Source of the DNA: an uncultured Subdoligranulum sp.
GTDB taxonomy: Bacteria > Bacillota_A > Clostridia > Oscillospirales > Ruminococcaceae
DNA: 9,766 nucleotides
Assembly: GCF_937890665.1 (NCBI RefSeq)
Contig: NZ_CALADU010000191.1
Span: 1-9,766, forward strand
Reading direction: 5' to 3'
The notes beneath the pieces were generated by a model that searched no databases, was not told where the DNA came from, and saw only the letters and a list, made by a program, of their open reading frames with translations. A program made the position numbers and the translations under genes. Below, piece after piece: positions 1-6,503 of this stretch. The number at the start of each line of letters is the position of its first letter. The stretch's first letter is position 1.

Positions 1-1800
1 CCTCCGGCTCATGGAAGGTGGGAACGACCCGGTGCAGCACCTCCCGGATGCAGGAGATGTCCTCCGTCCGCATAGTTCTATCCAGCGCGTCCCGCAGCAG
101 GGTCAGCTTCCGCTCCAGCTCCTCCGGCGTCACCGGGGGCTGATGCTCCACGAAGATCATGCCGTTGCCGGTCTTTTCCAGATCCCGGCTGGCCACCAGC
201 AGCTCCTCATACAGCTTCTCGCCGGGGCGCAGCCGGACAGTCGGATCATGTTCTCCGCCAGCTCCAAAATCTTCACGGGACGGCCCATGTCCAGCACGAA
301 CAGCTCGTTCTGCCTGGCCATGGCCCCCGCCTCCAGCACCAGCTGGGCGGCCTCCGGGATGGTCATGAAATAGCGGATGATACGCTTGTCCGTCACGGTG
401 ACGGGGCCTCCCGCCGCGATCTGGCGGCGGAACAGCGGCACCACGGAGCCGTTGGAACCCAGCACATTGCCGAAGCGCACGGCGGCGAAGGTGGTTTGGC
501 TGCACCCCGCCATGGACTGCACCACCATTTCGCACAGCCGCTTGCTGGCCCCCATGACGGAGGTGGGATTCACGGCCTTATCCGTGGAGATGAGGATGAA
601 TTTCCGTACCCCGTGGGCGTCTGCCGCCCGGACGGTATTCAGGGTCCCGAACACGTTGTTGCGGATGGCTTCTTGGGGGCTAACCTCCATCAGGGGGACA
701 TGCTTATGGGCGGCGGCGTGGAACACCACCTCCGGCTTGTAGGTGTCGAACAGCATATCCAGCCGCTGGGGGTCCCGGACGGAGCCGATCTCCACGCTGA
801 GGGGCAGGTCTTTGCCGTACTGGTACAACAGCTCCTGCTGGATCTCGTAGGCGTTGTTTTCGTAAATGTCAAAAATTACCAGCCGCTTGGGGCGGTGCTT
901 GACGATCTGGCGGCACAGCTCCGAGCCGATGGACCCGCCGCCCCCCGTCACCAGCACCGTGCGGCCGGAAAGCAGGCCGTCCACCGCGGAGGTGTCCAGC
1001 TGGATGGCGTCCCGGCCCAGGAGGTCCTCAATGCGGACCTCCCGCAGCTGCTGGCGGATGGGCTTTTGCTCGATCAGCTCCAATGTGCTGGGCAAAGTGG
1101 ACACCCGGATGCTCCGGTCCGCCAGCTGCCGCAGAATTTCCTTTCGGTGCAGCTCGTCCATGGAGGGGATGGCAAAAATGGCCTCGTGAATATCCATGGC
1201 CCGCATCCGGGGCAACGCCTAGCTGATCAAGCCGCTGACAGGCACACCACGGATGCGCTTATTGACCTTGGCGGGATCGTCGTCAAAAAAGCACTGGACG
1301 TGGTAGCGGCTGTTGGGATTGTGCTGCAATTCATCCAGCAGCTGCACCCCGGCGGAGCCAGCGCCGATGATGGCCACCGGCACCGCTCCCGGCTGCTCCC
1401 GCTGGATGCTGAAGGTCCGGTACATCCGGTAGCTGAACCGGACGGCCAGCATTTCCAGCACCCACAAGCTGGCGATGGCCGCCAGCAGGACGAAGGAAAT
1501 GGCCTCGTGAAGCAAGGCCCGGCTGAAGATCTCATAGGCGCCAAAGCCGCAGATAGCCGCACCCAGCAGGGCCAGGTACTCCCGGCTCTCGGCGTAGCGC
1601 CACAGGCTGTCGTAGGTCCGGAACAAAAGCTGGGCCACGACCGTACACCCATACAGCAGCAGCACGTTCTTCGGAAAACTGCCTCTGGCTCCCACCTCGG
1701 TATAGGGCAGGAGCACCGTAATGAACTTATATCCGGCTACCGCCAGCAGAAACAGCAGCGCGTCGCAGAGGAACAGCAGCTGCTTGCGGAATCGGTTCAT
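1..1800 (-). pseudogene. FlaA1/CapD-type membrane nucleotide-sugar 4,6-dehydratase, broken (3' end outside window)
   Basis: Members of this family convert UDP-sugars (typically UDP-GlcNAc, to a 4-keto-6-deoxy sugar) at the inner face of the membrane for capsule or exopolysaccharide synthesis. The start MNRFRKQ at 1800 is chosen because GGAGGAG lies just upstream. About four hydrophobic helices fill the first 120 residues, followed by a first Rossmann region (AIIGAGSAG). An in-frame TAG at 1221-1219 interrupts the gene, and the same frame resumes at once with ALPRMRAMDIHEAIFAIPS. The catalytic dehydratase half follows: TGGGGSIGSE nucleotide-binding loop, STDKAVNPTSVMGASK active-site region and LDMGRPVKILELAENMIRLSG. 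At about 231-234 the frame shifts by one. The next frame reads LRPGEKLYEELL and stays open to base 1. Relatives such as EpsC carry some 12-14 residues between LSG and LRPGEK that are absent here, so the second lesion looks like an out-of-frame deletion of roughly 40 bases. The family call is firm; the pseudogene call assumes no assembly errors. Confidence 0.88.
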
Positions 1801-1804
1801 GATA

Positions 1805-1811
1805 CTCCTCC
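1805..1811 (-). promoter_or_regulatory. Shine-Dalgarno sequence GGAGGAG of the FlaA1-type gene
   Basis: The minus strand reads GGAGGAG then TATC before the ATG at 1800. This sets the start at MNRFRKQ rather than at the in-frame ATG at 1827, which has no comparable site. Confidence 0.8.
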
Positions 1812-1844
1812 AGAAATGGTACGGCATCCCCCTTCAAGGGAGAT

Positions 1845-1882
1845 CAGCCTTTCCGGCAGAAAGGCTGCGGTGCCGGCACCGC
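1845..1882. repeat. Two adjoining perfect palindromes in the gap before the FlaA1-type gene
   Basis: CAGCCTTTC (1845-1853) pairs with GAAAGGCTG (1859-1867) across a 5-base loop, giving a 9-bp perfect stem. It abuts the 16-bp perfect palindrome GCGGTGCCGGCACCGC (1867-1882). A third small dyad, CCCTT-C-AAGGG, lies at about 1830-1840. None is followed by a clear T-run on either strand, so these are not obvious intrinsic terminators. They could be operator, attenuator or repeat-element sequence. Function is unknown. Confidence 0.6.
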
Positions 1883-1902
1883 GAAAAATGGGATCCAAGG
1901 TT

Positions 1903-2160
1903 TTACTGGGCGTCCTCTCCGGCGGACCCGGCCAGCATGGAAAGCACCGTATAGGCCTCCGTTCCGGAAAGGCCCTGCTCCACGGCGGAGCGGCACAGGT
2001 TCAGGAAGGTCTGGTTCTCCTCGGTGAGGGACACCTCTTCCAGCCGGCCCTCGGCATTCATGGCGTCCAGGGCGTCCCCCAGCTCCAGCACGCCGGAGAG
2101 ATAGGCGTCCACGTTGTCCGCGCCCATGGCGGGCAGGACCTCCGTCCGGTAGAAGTCCAT
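1903..2160 (-). CDS. Unidentified 85-residue ORF, probably the C-terminal remnant of a larger protein
   Basis: The product is not recognised. It is acidic and mostly predicted helical, begins MDFYRTEVLPAMGADNVDAY and ends SMLAGSAGEDAQ. There is no signal peptide, membrane segment, cysteine motif or known catalytic motif. The ATG at 2160 has only a weak GGA about 10 bases upstream. The frame is open for 15 codons before that ATG, back to a TGA at 2208-2206, so the reading frame may have had an earlier start that is now lost. The host-like GC-rich codon use matches the FlaA1-type gene downstream, about 100 bases away on the same strand. It may be the tail of a gene whose front was replaced when the island arrived. 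It could also be a real small protein. Confidence 0.4.
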   Translation of the reverse strand: MDFYRTEVLPAMGADNVDAYLSGVLELGDALDAMNAEGRLEEVSLTEENQTFLNLCRSAVEQGLSGTEAYTVLSMLAGSAGEDAQ

Positions 2161-2205
2161 CTGGTAATTCCAAACGCCGTGGAACTGTCGCCGATTTCTG
2201 CGTAA

Positions 2206-2295
2206 TCAAAAAAGAAATACGCCAGCAGCCCCCACGGCACAGGCAAAAATCACTGCGTCGCAGAGAAATAAGATCTGCTTTCTATGGAGAGTCAT
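2206..2295 (-). pseudogene. 29-codon N-terminal stub of a second FlaA1/CapD-type gene
   Basis: From ATG 2295 the minus strand reads MTLHRKQILFLCDAVIFACA, then VGAAGVFLF and TGA (2208-2206). The first part matches the start of the neighbouring FlaA1-type protein (MNRFRKQLLFLCDALLFLLA): a basic start, the RKQ.LFLCDA core and the first membrane helix. The DNA is also similar (shared CGTCGCAGAG). Everything after the first helix is missing, and the frame continues past the TGA into the unidentified ORF at 2160. AGGAAGG lies about 10 bases upstream of the ATG, and the helicase stop is 41 bases upstream. This is best read as the surviving start of a duplicated or second polysaccharide gene cut by a deletion or by island insertion. 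A 29-residue peptide may still be translated. Confidence 0.6.
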
Positions 2296-2336
2296 AGCTA
2301 TGAAACCTTCCTGCTTTTTGGTCGATTACCGAACTT

Positions 2337-4811
2337 CTACAGCCCAATCTGCTCCAACTGCCGCAATTGCTCCTTGTTTTTCTTCGCACCTTGCTGCTTT
2401 GTAATCCATACGCCCAGCCGTTTTCCGTTCGGAGCAATATAATTGGGCGGGACAGATAGCGAACCATGATCCTTAAAATACTGCAAAGCCTGCGCGTACT
2501 GTTCCTGCCAAACGCGCTCCTGTTTGCCGCTCCATTGCATTCCAATCCGTTCCAATGCTTGGATCTGCTCATCTGTTAGTGACTTACCCTGACGTCTGCC
2601 AAGATAAATTTGACGCTGCTCATCAATCCATTTACCGAGCCAGATTCCCTGCTTCACATATTCAGATGGGATGTCCAGATTACCATGTTGCTGATAGTAG
2701 CTCTCAGCCAGAGCAAGCCGTTTTTTCCAAGGATCTTCCTTCTTCCAAACCATGCCAAGACGATCCAGCTTCTCTTGCTGCGCTGCCGGCATATCCTGGC
2801 GATCCCGCTGGCGGCAAATCCACCGTCCCAGATGAAAGCCATCTGGCGTCTGATAGGTCGTTGGTACATTCAAGTGTCCAAAAGCCTTGTAATAGGAAAA
2901 GGCTTCATCATAACCGCGTTCCCATTGCGTATTTGACTTTCTCTTCCACGTCATACCAAGAACTTCCAGCGCCTGTATTTGTTCTTGGGACAAAGGCGCG
3001 TTTTTTCCGGGATTTCGATAAGCACTTCGTATCTGCTGTATCCACGTGCCTAACCGAAGCCCCTGTTCTGTGGTAAAAGACAGTGGGACATCCAGATCTC
3101 CATGCTCCTGAAAGTAGCGGAGACATGCTCCATAGTATTGCTGCCACAGATGATCCGGGACGTCCCAGATCATACCGATAGCATCTAAAGCGGCAATGCG
3201 TTCCGCTGTGAGATAGTGACGCTGTGCCTGGTTCTTTCGGTATGTTCGGAGATTGGATATCCAACTGCCAAGACGGATACCCTCCGGTGTTTCATATCGA
3301 ACCGGAACCTTTAGATTGCCATGCTGCTGAAAATACTGCTGTGCAGCAAGGTAGTGGCATTTCCAGGCAATATCCCTACGGTTATCCCAAATCATGCCGA
3401 TTTTATCCAGTCTGGCGATCCGCTCTTGGCTTAAGGTGCCGTAGACCGTACCCGCACGAACCCGCCGCTGCGTCTGCAGCCACTGTCCCAGCGGATATCC
3501 ATCTTGCGTCCGGTATCGCTTGGAAACCTCCAGGTTCCCGTGGACTGTGTAGTAATTTCGTGCCTTTTGATACATGAGATCCCAGGAAGCCGTCAGTGTA
3601 TCGTTTAAAGCTGTAAACAGCTCCCGGCAATCCCGAACCTCATCAATAATGCGAAAATATGTCTGCCGGATCAGATGCTCTTTTCCCTGGGCACGGTAAT
3701 AGGTCATCGCCAGACGCATTTCTTCCTCTACAGCCCCGATGCTGCACAAGTTTTCAATGTTCATTACAATGTCAAATATTACCGCATCGCTCTTTTGATT
3801 TGTCGCCAAAGCCCGTCCGATCTGCTGTTTGTAAATAATAGGTGAAACAGTTGGACGCAGCAAAATGACACCGCTGACGTTCTTCACATGAACGCCTTCA
3901 TTGAGCATATCAATGCAGAACAGCAGCTTCAGATGTGAACTTTCATCCTGCTTGAACTGTGCAAAAGATTCACTTGTTTCCGGATCGTCAGAGTACGCGG
4001 AATAAACATGCGGGTCGGGATCCACCTTGGCAAACCACTCAGATGCCTTGCTCTGCATCTCGCGCATATGCTCCGCATTTGCGCAGAAAACAATATACTT
4101 TCCATCACGCTGATACATATGCCGGGCGAATATATCACTGAGGCCGTCCGCCTGTTGAAGTGCCCGGCGCAATGTCTCCAGCTGTTGTTTGGCTTTTTCG
4201 CGCACTGCTGCATTTTTAGCGCTTTTGACTCTACGCTCATAAGTCAGCAGATTCTTTTGATAAGAATAAACTGACAATACATATCGCGGTGCGCGAAGAA
4301 TACCCCGGACAATAGCTTCTCCCAGAGAAAGTTCCGAGGCTATATATCCGTCAAACAGCTCTGCTGCCATATCCCGCTGATTATCCAAATATCGGATACT
4401 GGTAGCAGACAAGCCAAGTATTGGAGTGAGGGGAAAACTTCCTAAAAGTCTCTGTACACCCGCTCCCCACATCTGCGCACCGCAGCGATGAAATTCGTCT
4501 AAAATAATATAATCAGGATGGATATCCAACATTTCCGCCTCTGTCAAATTCATCAGGCGGGCATAGGTGAAAAAGTGAATATTATCCGGAACAGCTGCAC
4601 CTGTAGCAGCCAGATTTTCCTTCTGCGTCTGGAATATATAAGCAGAAGGCGAAAGCCAGCACACTGTCTTATCAGGGTGCGCCTCACAGAGGCGAAAAGC
4701 GATAAAGGACTTGCCCGTTCCAGTGGGGTGGATAATGGCCGCCTTGCCGGTTTTCTTCAGCATGGCTTCTGCCGCTTCATATGCCGCCTGATTATGGGCA
4801 AACAACTCCAT
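2337..4811 (-). CDS. SF2 DEAD/DEAH-box helicase with six C-terminal helicase-associated (HA) repeats
   Basis: An 824-residue ATP-dependent nucleic-acid helicase or translocase, cytoplasmic; its target is unknown. Motifs from the ATG at 4811: Walker A HPTGTGKS (28-35), DEFH Walker B (105-108), SAT motif III (135-137) and QQIGRALA motif VI (about 329-336), the type seen in the ResIII/type III restriction group. From about 410 to the end are six units of roughly 60-67 residues, each with an aromatic-rich start, HGNL.VP, LG.W and IGM.W (about 410, 483, 556, 630, 695 and 768). The sixth stops at IGL, short of the usual closing W. A TTG start at 4844 is possible, but its codons lie over the AAAGGAGGAGG ribosome site, which favours the ATG. 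There is no nuclease or methylase domain and no RM partner nearby. The protein is common on Firmicute mobile elements; biological role is unproven. Confidence 0.9.
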   Translation of the reverse strand: MELFAHNQAAYEAAEAMLKKTGKAAIIHPTGTGKSFIAFRLCEAHPDKTVCWLSPSAYIFQTQKENLAATGAAVPDNIHFFTYARLMNLTEAEMLDIHPDYIILDEFHRCGAQMWGAGVQRLLGSFPLTPILGLSATSIRYLDNQRDMAAELFDGYIASELSLGEAIVRGILRAPRYVLSVYSYQKNLLTYERRVKSAKNAAVREKAKQQLETLRRALQQADGLSDIFARHMYQRDGKYIVFCANAEHMREMQSKASEWFAKVDPDPHVYSAYSDDPETSESFAQFKQDESSHLKLLFCIDMLNEGVHVKNVSGVILLRPTVSPIIYKQQIGRALATNQKSDAVIFDIVMNIENLCSIGAVEEEMRLAMTYYRAQGKEHLIRQTYFRIIDEVRDCRELFTALNDTLTASWDLMYQKARNYYTVHGNLEVSKRYRTQDGYPLGQWLQTQRRVRAGTVYGTLSQERIARLDKIGMIWDNRRDIAWKCHYLAAQQYFQQHGNLKVPVRYETPEGIRLGSWISNLRTYRKNQAQRHYLTAERIAALDAIGMIWDVPDHLWQQYYGACLRYFQEHGDLDVPLSFTTEQGLRLGTWIQQIRSAYRNPGKNAPLSQEQIQALEVLGMTWKRKSNTQWERGYDEAFSYYKAFGHLNVPTTYQTPDGFHLGRWICRQRDRQDMPAAQQEKLDRLGMVWKKEDPWKKRLALAESYYQQHGNLDIPSEYVKQGIWLGKWIDEQRQIYLGRRQGKSLTDEQIQALERIGMQWSGKQERVWQEQYAQALQYFKDHGSLSVPPNYIAPNGKRLGVWITKQQGAKKNKEQLRQLEQIGL

Positions 4812-4819
4812 CGTACTTT

Positions 4820-4833
4820 CTTCCTCCTCCTTT
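4820..4833 (-). promoter_or_regulatory. Purine-rich ribosome binding site of the helicase
   Basis: The minus strand shows AAAAGGAGGAGGAAG about 9-20 bases before the ATG at 4811. The longer in-frame alternative (TTG 4844) would translate this stretch as EKEEEE, which decides the start in favour of the ATG. Confidence 0.75.
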
Positions 4834-4875
4834 TCCGCATCCAACTTCTGTAAAACATGGTGTATGTATTATTTT

Positions 4876-5028
4876 GGAAACAAAGGTACACTATTTTAGC
4901 CATGTTAGACAAACTGAAAAAGCCGACTGAATGCCACAGAATTCAGCGGCTTTTTTATTTTTCTATCTTATCATCGTTGAAAACGGAATGCAACCCCATT
5001 CTGGTAACCGAAGTGTACCTTTTTGTCC
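4876..5028. repeat. Imperfect 17-bp inverted repeat enclosing the helicase-recombinase gap
   Basis: The arm at 4876-4892 (GGAAACAAAGGTACACT) is the reverse complement, with 2 mismatches, of 5012-5028 (AGTGTACCTTTTTGTCC). The core AGTGTAC occurs a third time at 5679-5685, in the promoter of the recombinase. Candidate roles are recombinase crossover or binding sites, an operator shared by the helicase and recombinase promoters, or the ends of a small element. The terminator at 4917-4956 lies between the arms. Confidence 0.5.
4917..4956. terminator. Intrinsic terminator, probably bidirectional, after the recombinase gene
   Basis: AAAAAGCCG-A-CTGAAT (4917-4932) pairs with ATTCAGCGGCTTTTT (4941-4955), with one bulged A and an 8-base loop. 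T-runs follow on both strands (CGGCTTTTTTATTTTT on plus, CGGCTTTTTCAGTTT on minus). It ends the leftward recombinase transcript and insulates the helicase. Confidence 0.85.
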
Positions 5029-5046
5029 ACGCTCTGGATTTAGCAG

Positions 5047-5637
5047 TCAATTTTTTATCCATTTTAGAAAAGATGTGTGAGAGATTCCCAAAATCTCTGC
5101 TGCTTTTCGAGCGGAAATATCTCCTCGCTCATAATGAGTCTTCAAAGTCTCAAACTCTGCCGGGCGCTGCATTTTGGGTCTGCCAAAGCGCTGTCCCCGG
5201 GCACGGGCCGCGGCAATGCCCTCGGCTTGTCTTTGACGGATAAAGGTTCGTTCTGTTTCTGCCACATAGCTTAAAAGCTGTAAAACGATATCGGCAATCA
5301 GCGTATCCGTAAGATTGGTTCGGTCTCTTTTGCTGCACAAAAGCGGCATATCCAACACGATGATGGCCGCCTGCTTCTCCTTTGTAATAATCCGCCACTG
5401 TTCCAGAATATCGCTGTAATTGCGGCCCAGTCGGTCAATGCTCTTGATGACCAGGGTATCTTCTGGCTGAAGCTTTTCTACTAACGCCTGATAACCTGGA
5501 CGCATAAAATTCTTTCCGGACTGCCGATCCAAAATTATACGTTCTGGAGATATACCATACTCCAGCATTGCAATCTTCTGTCGGTCTTCATGCTGCTCTT
5601 TGGTAGATACCCGTATATATGCGTATGTCGTTCCCAT
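5047..5637 (-). CDS. Small serine recombinase (resolvase/DNA invertase, Pin/Hin type)
   Basis: A 196-residue site-specific recombinase that cuts and rejoins DNA through a 5'-phosphoserine link. The catalytic domain starts YAYIRVSTKEQ, with nucleophile Ser11 and supporting Arg9. IKSIDRLGRNY supplies the conserved arginines (about 69 and 72). A long dimer-interface helix follows (about 105-135), then the FGRPK linker and a C-terminal HTH (about 172-194, ISARKAAEILGISHTSFLKW). Length and domain order are normal for a complete invertase or resolvase, not a large serine integrase. GAAGG sits 7 bases before the ATG. It has its own promoter upstream and terminator downstream. AGTGTAC repeats flank the gene. 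Whether it inverts or resolves DNA cannot be told from the sequence alone. Confidence 0.92.
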   Translation of the reverse strand: MGTTYAYIRVSTKEQHEDRQKIAMLEYGISPERIILDRQSGKNFMRPGYQALVEKLQPEDTLVIKSIDRLGRNYSDILEQWRIITKEKQAAIIVLDMPLLCSKRDRTNLTDTLIADIVLQLLSYVAETERTFIRQRQAEGIAAARARGQRFGRPKMQRPAEFETLKTHYERGDISARKAAEILGISHTSFLKWIKN

Positions 5638-5658
5638 TTTGCACCTTCTTAACTTTAG

Positions 5659-5667
5659 TTTATACCA
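5659..5667 (-). promoter_or_regulatory. Extended -10 promoter of the recombinase
   Basis: The minus strand reads TGGTATAAA (TGn plus TATAAA), about 22 bases before the ATG at 5637. The -35 position, 17 bases further out, holds GAGTAC, a poor match that lies in the AGTGTAC repeat (5679-5685). Resolvases often bind over their own promoter, so autoregulation is plausible but unproven. Confidence 0.5.
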
Positions 5668-5749
5668 TGCCTCATTTTAGTGTACTCGACCTCCGCCATA
5701 CAGAAAATTGTGTTATATTTCGCCAGCATATCATTCCACATCACATGTA

Positions 5750-5783
5750 AACACCCCGCTGCCCGATTTGGCAGCGGGGTGTT
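5750..5783. terminator. Strong GC hairpin, likely terminator of the S24-HTH transcript
   Basis: ACACCCCGCTGCC (5751-5763) and GGCAGCGGGGTGT (5770-5782) form a perfect 13-bp stem (14 with A5750-T5783) with a 6-base loop, 22 bases after the HTH stop codon. On the minus strand the T-run is short (TTTACATG), so termination may be moderate. Confidence 0.7.
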
Positions 5784-5804
5784 CCATTAGAGTCAAAAAG
5801 AGAA

Positions 5805-6008
5805 TCATGCGCCCTTCCTCGCAAAGAACTCCGACATGGTAATGCCCAACCCATCGCAGATCCGCTCAATCGTATCGACAGATAATTGTCCGCCGCGGCG
5901 TTCGCTGTTTTTCAGGGTCGAATGAGATACATCGCATATCTGAGACAGCTTAAAAAACGTAAGACTCCGCTCATCTGCCAACTCTCTCACTATTGCAATC
6001 GTGTTCAT
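5805..6008 (-). CDS. Small XRE-family HTH DNA-binding protein (67 aa)
   Basis: A cytoplasmic transcription regulator consisting of little more than a Cro/C1-type helix-turn-helix. The fold runs IAIVRELADERSLTFFKLSQ, with the recognition helix near CDVSHSTLKNSERRG (about 25-39), and ends with the usual TIERICDGLGITMSEFF. The ATG at 6008 is preceded by AAAGGCGGGG at a good distance; the upstream TTG at 6041 would translate the ribosome site and is rejected. It lies 39 bases downstream of the S24 peptidase gene on the same strand, so the two are probably co-transcribed. Together they hold the two halves normally fused in a CI/LexA-type repressor. Its operators are not identified. It might instead be an independent regulator of the recombinase or of a mobile element. 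Confidence 0.88.
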   Translation of the reverse strand: MNTIAIVRELADERSLTFFKLSQICDVSHSTLKNSERRGGQLSVDTIERICDGLGITMSEFFARKGA

Positions 6009-6047
6009 CAAATCCCCGCCTTTCAGCATTTTAATCTTCAAAGTTTC

Positions 6048-6503
6048 TTACAGCACACGCCCAATGACTCGAAATCCTCGTTCCGGGCTGATGATCCTAT
6101 CAGAATAGTCTTTGTTATACGAAATCAGAACCGGCTGCATGTGGAGCCTTCCGTAGCTGTCCGTAAATGCGTCACGGTCGCTCTCGTCAGGCTCCCGCTC
6201 CCCATAGGATTTCAAATAGCCTTCACCGTCATAGACGAACACACCGACCTGGCCTATCGAAAGCGTCTCGCACCGCTCCACCCAGACGATCTGCCCGTCA
6301 TGGTAGACCGGCTCCATACTGTTGCCGGATACTCTAACGCCAAAGTCCGCTTCCGCCGGGACCGCGTTTTCCGGAAAGCTGACCATCTCAAAGTTGTCCT
6401 CATCCAAGAAGCTGCCTGTACCGGCTGAGACTCTGAGATTGCTGACGGGCTTATCGATATAGCGGATCGTATTCGTGGGCGTTGGCATGGGATACACTAC
6501 CAT
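6048..6503 (-). CDS. S24-family (LexA/CI-like) peptidase domain without its HTH, probably 5'-truncated
   Basis: This is the C-terminal, self-cleaving half of a LexA/CI-type repressor, which in full-length relatives responds to RecA-activated SOS stress. In the 151-residue reading, Ala27-Gly28 in LRVSAGTG lies where LexA has its cleavage bond. RVSGNSMEP holds the nucleophile Ser62, and GYLKSY holds the general base Lys98, so the Ser-Lys dyad is complete. Only some 20 residues precede the cleavage site and there is no DNA-binding domain. ATG 6503 and ATG 6488 are both possible starts and neither has a visible ribosome site. The upstream gene runs in the opposite direction across the same bases. 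A truncated repressor cut at a recombination junction is the simplest reading. A partner role with the separate 67-residue HTH protein is an alternative. Confidence 0.82.
   Translation of the reverse strand: MVVYPMPTPTNTIRYIDKPVSNLRVSAGTGSFLDEDNFEMVSFPENAVPAEADFGVRVSGNSMEPVYHDGQIVWVERCETLSIGQVGVFVYDGEGYLKSYGEREPDESDRDAFTDSYGRLHMQPVLISYNKDYSDRIISPERGFRVIGRVL

Noticed and set aside
496..2205. 569-codon plus-strand open frame over the FlaA1-type gene
   Set aside because: It is rich in His, Gln, Gly and Leu with no family motif, and is the antisense shadow of a GC-rich gene whose minus-strand motifs are clear.
1844..2209. 121-codon minus-strand frame overlapping the 85-residue ORF
   Set aside because: Arg/Gly/Pro-rich shadow composition; the 85-residue frame has normal amino-acid composition and third-position GC bias.
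4900..5030. Invertible promoter between the 17-bp arms
   Set aside because: The best match on the minus strand (TTGCAT, 17 bases, TAAGAT) is weak and is followed by the terminator, so it cannot be supported as a promoter from sequence alone.
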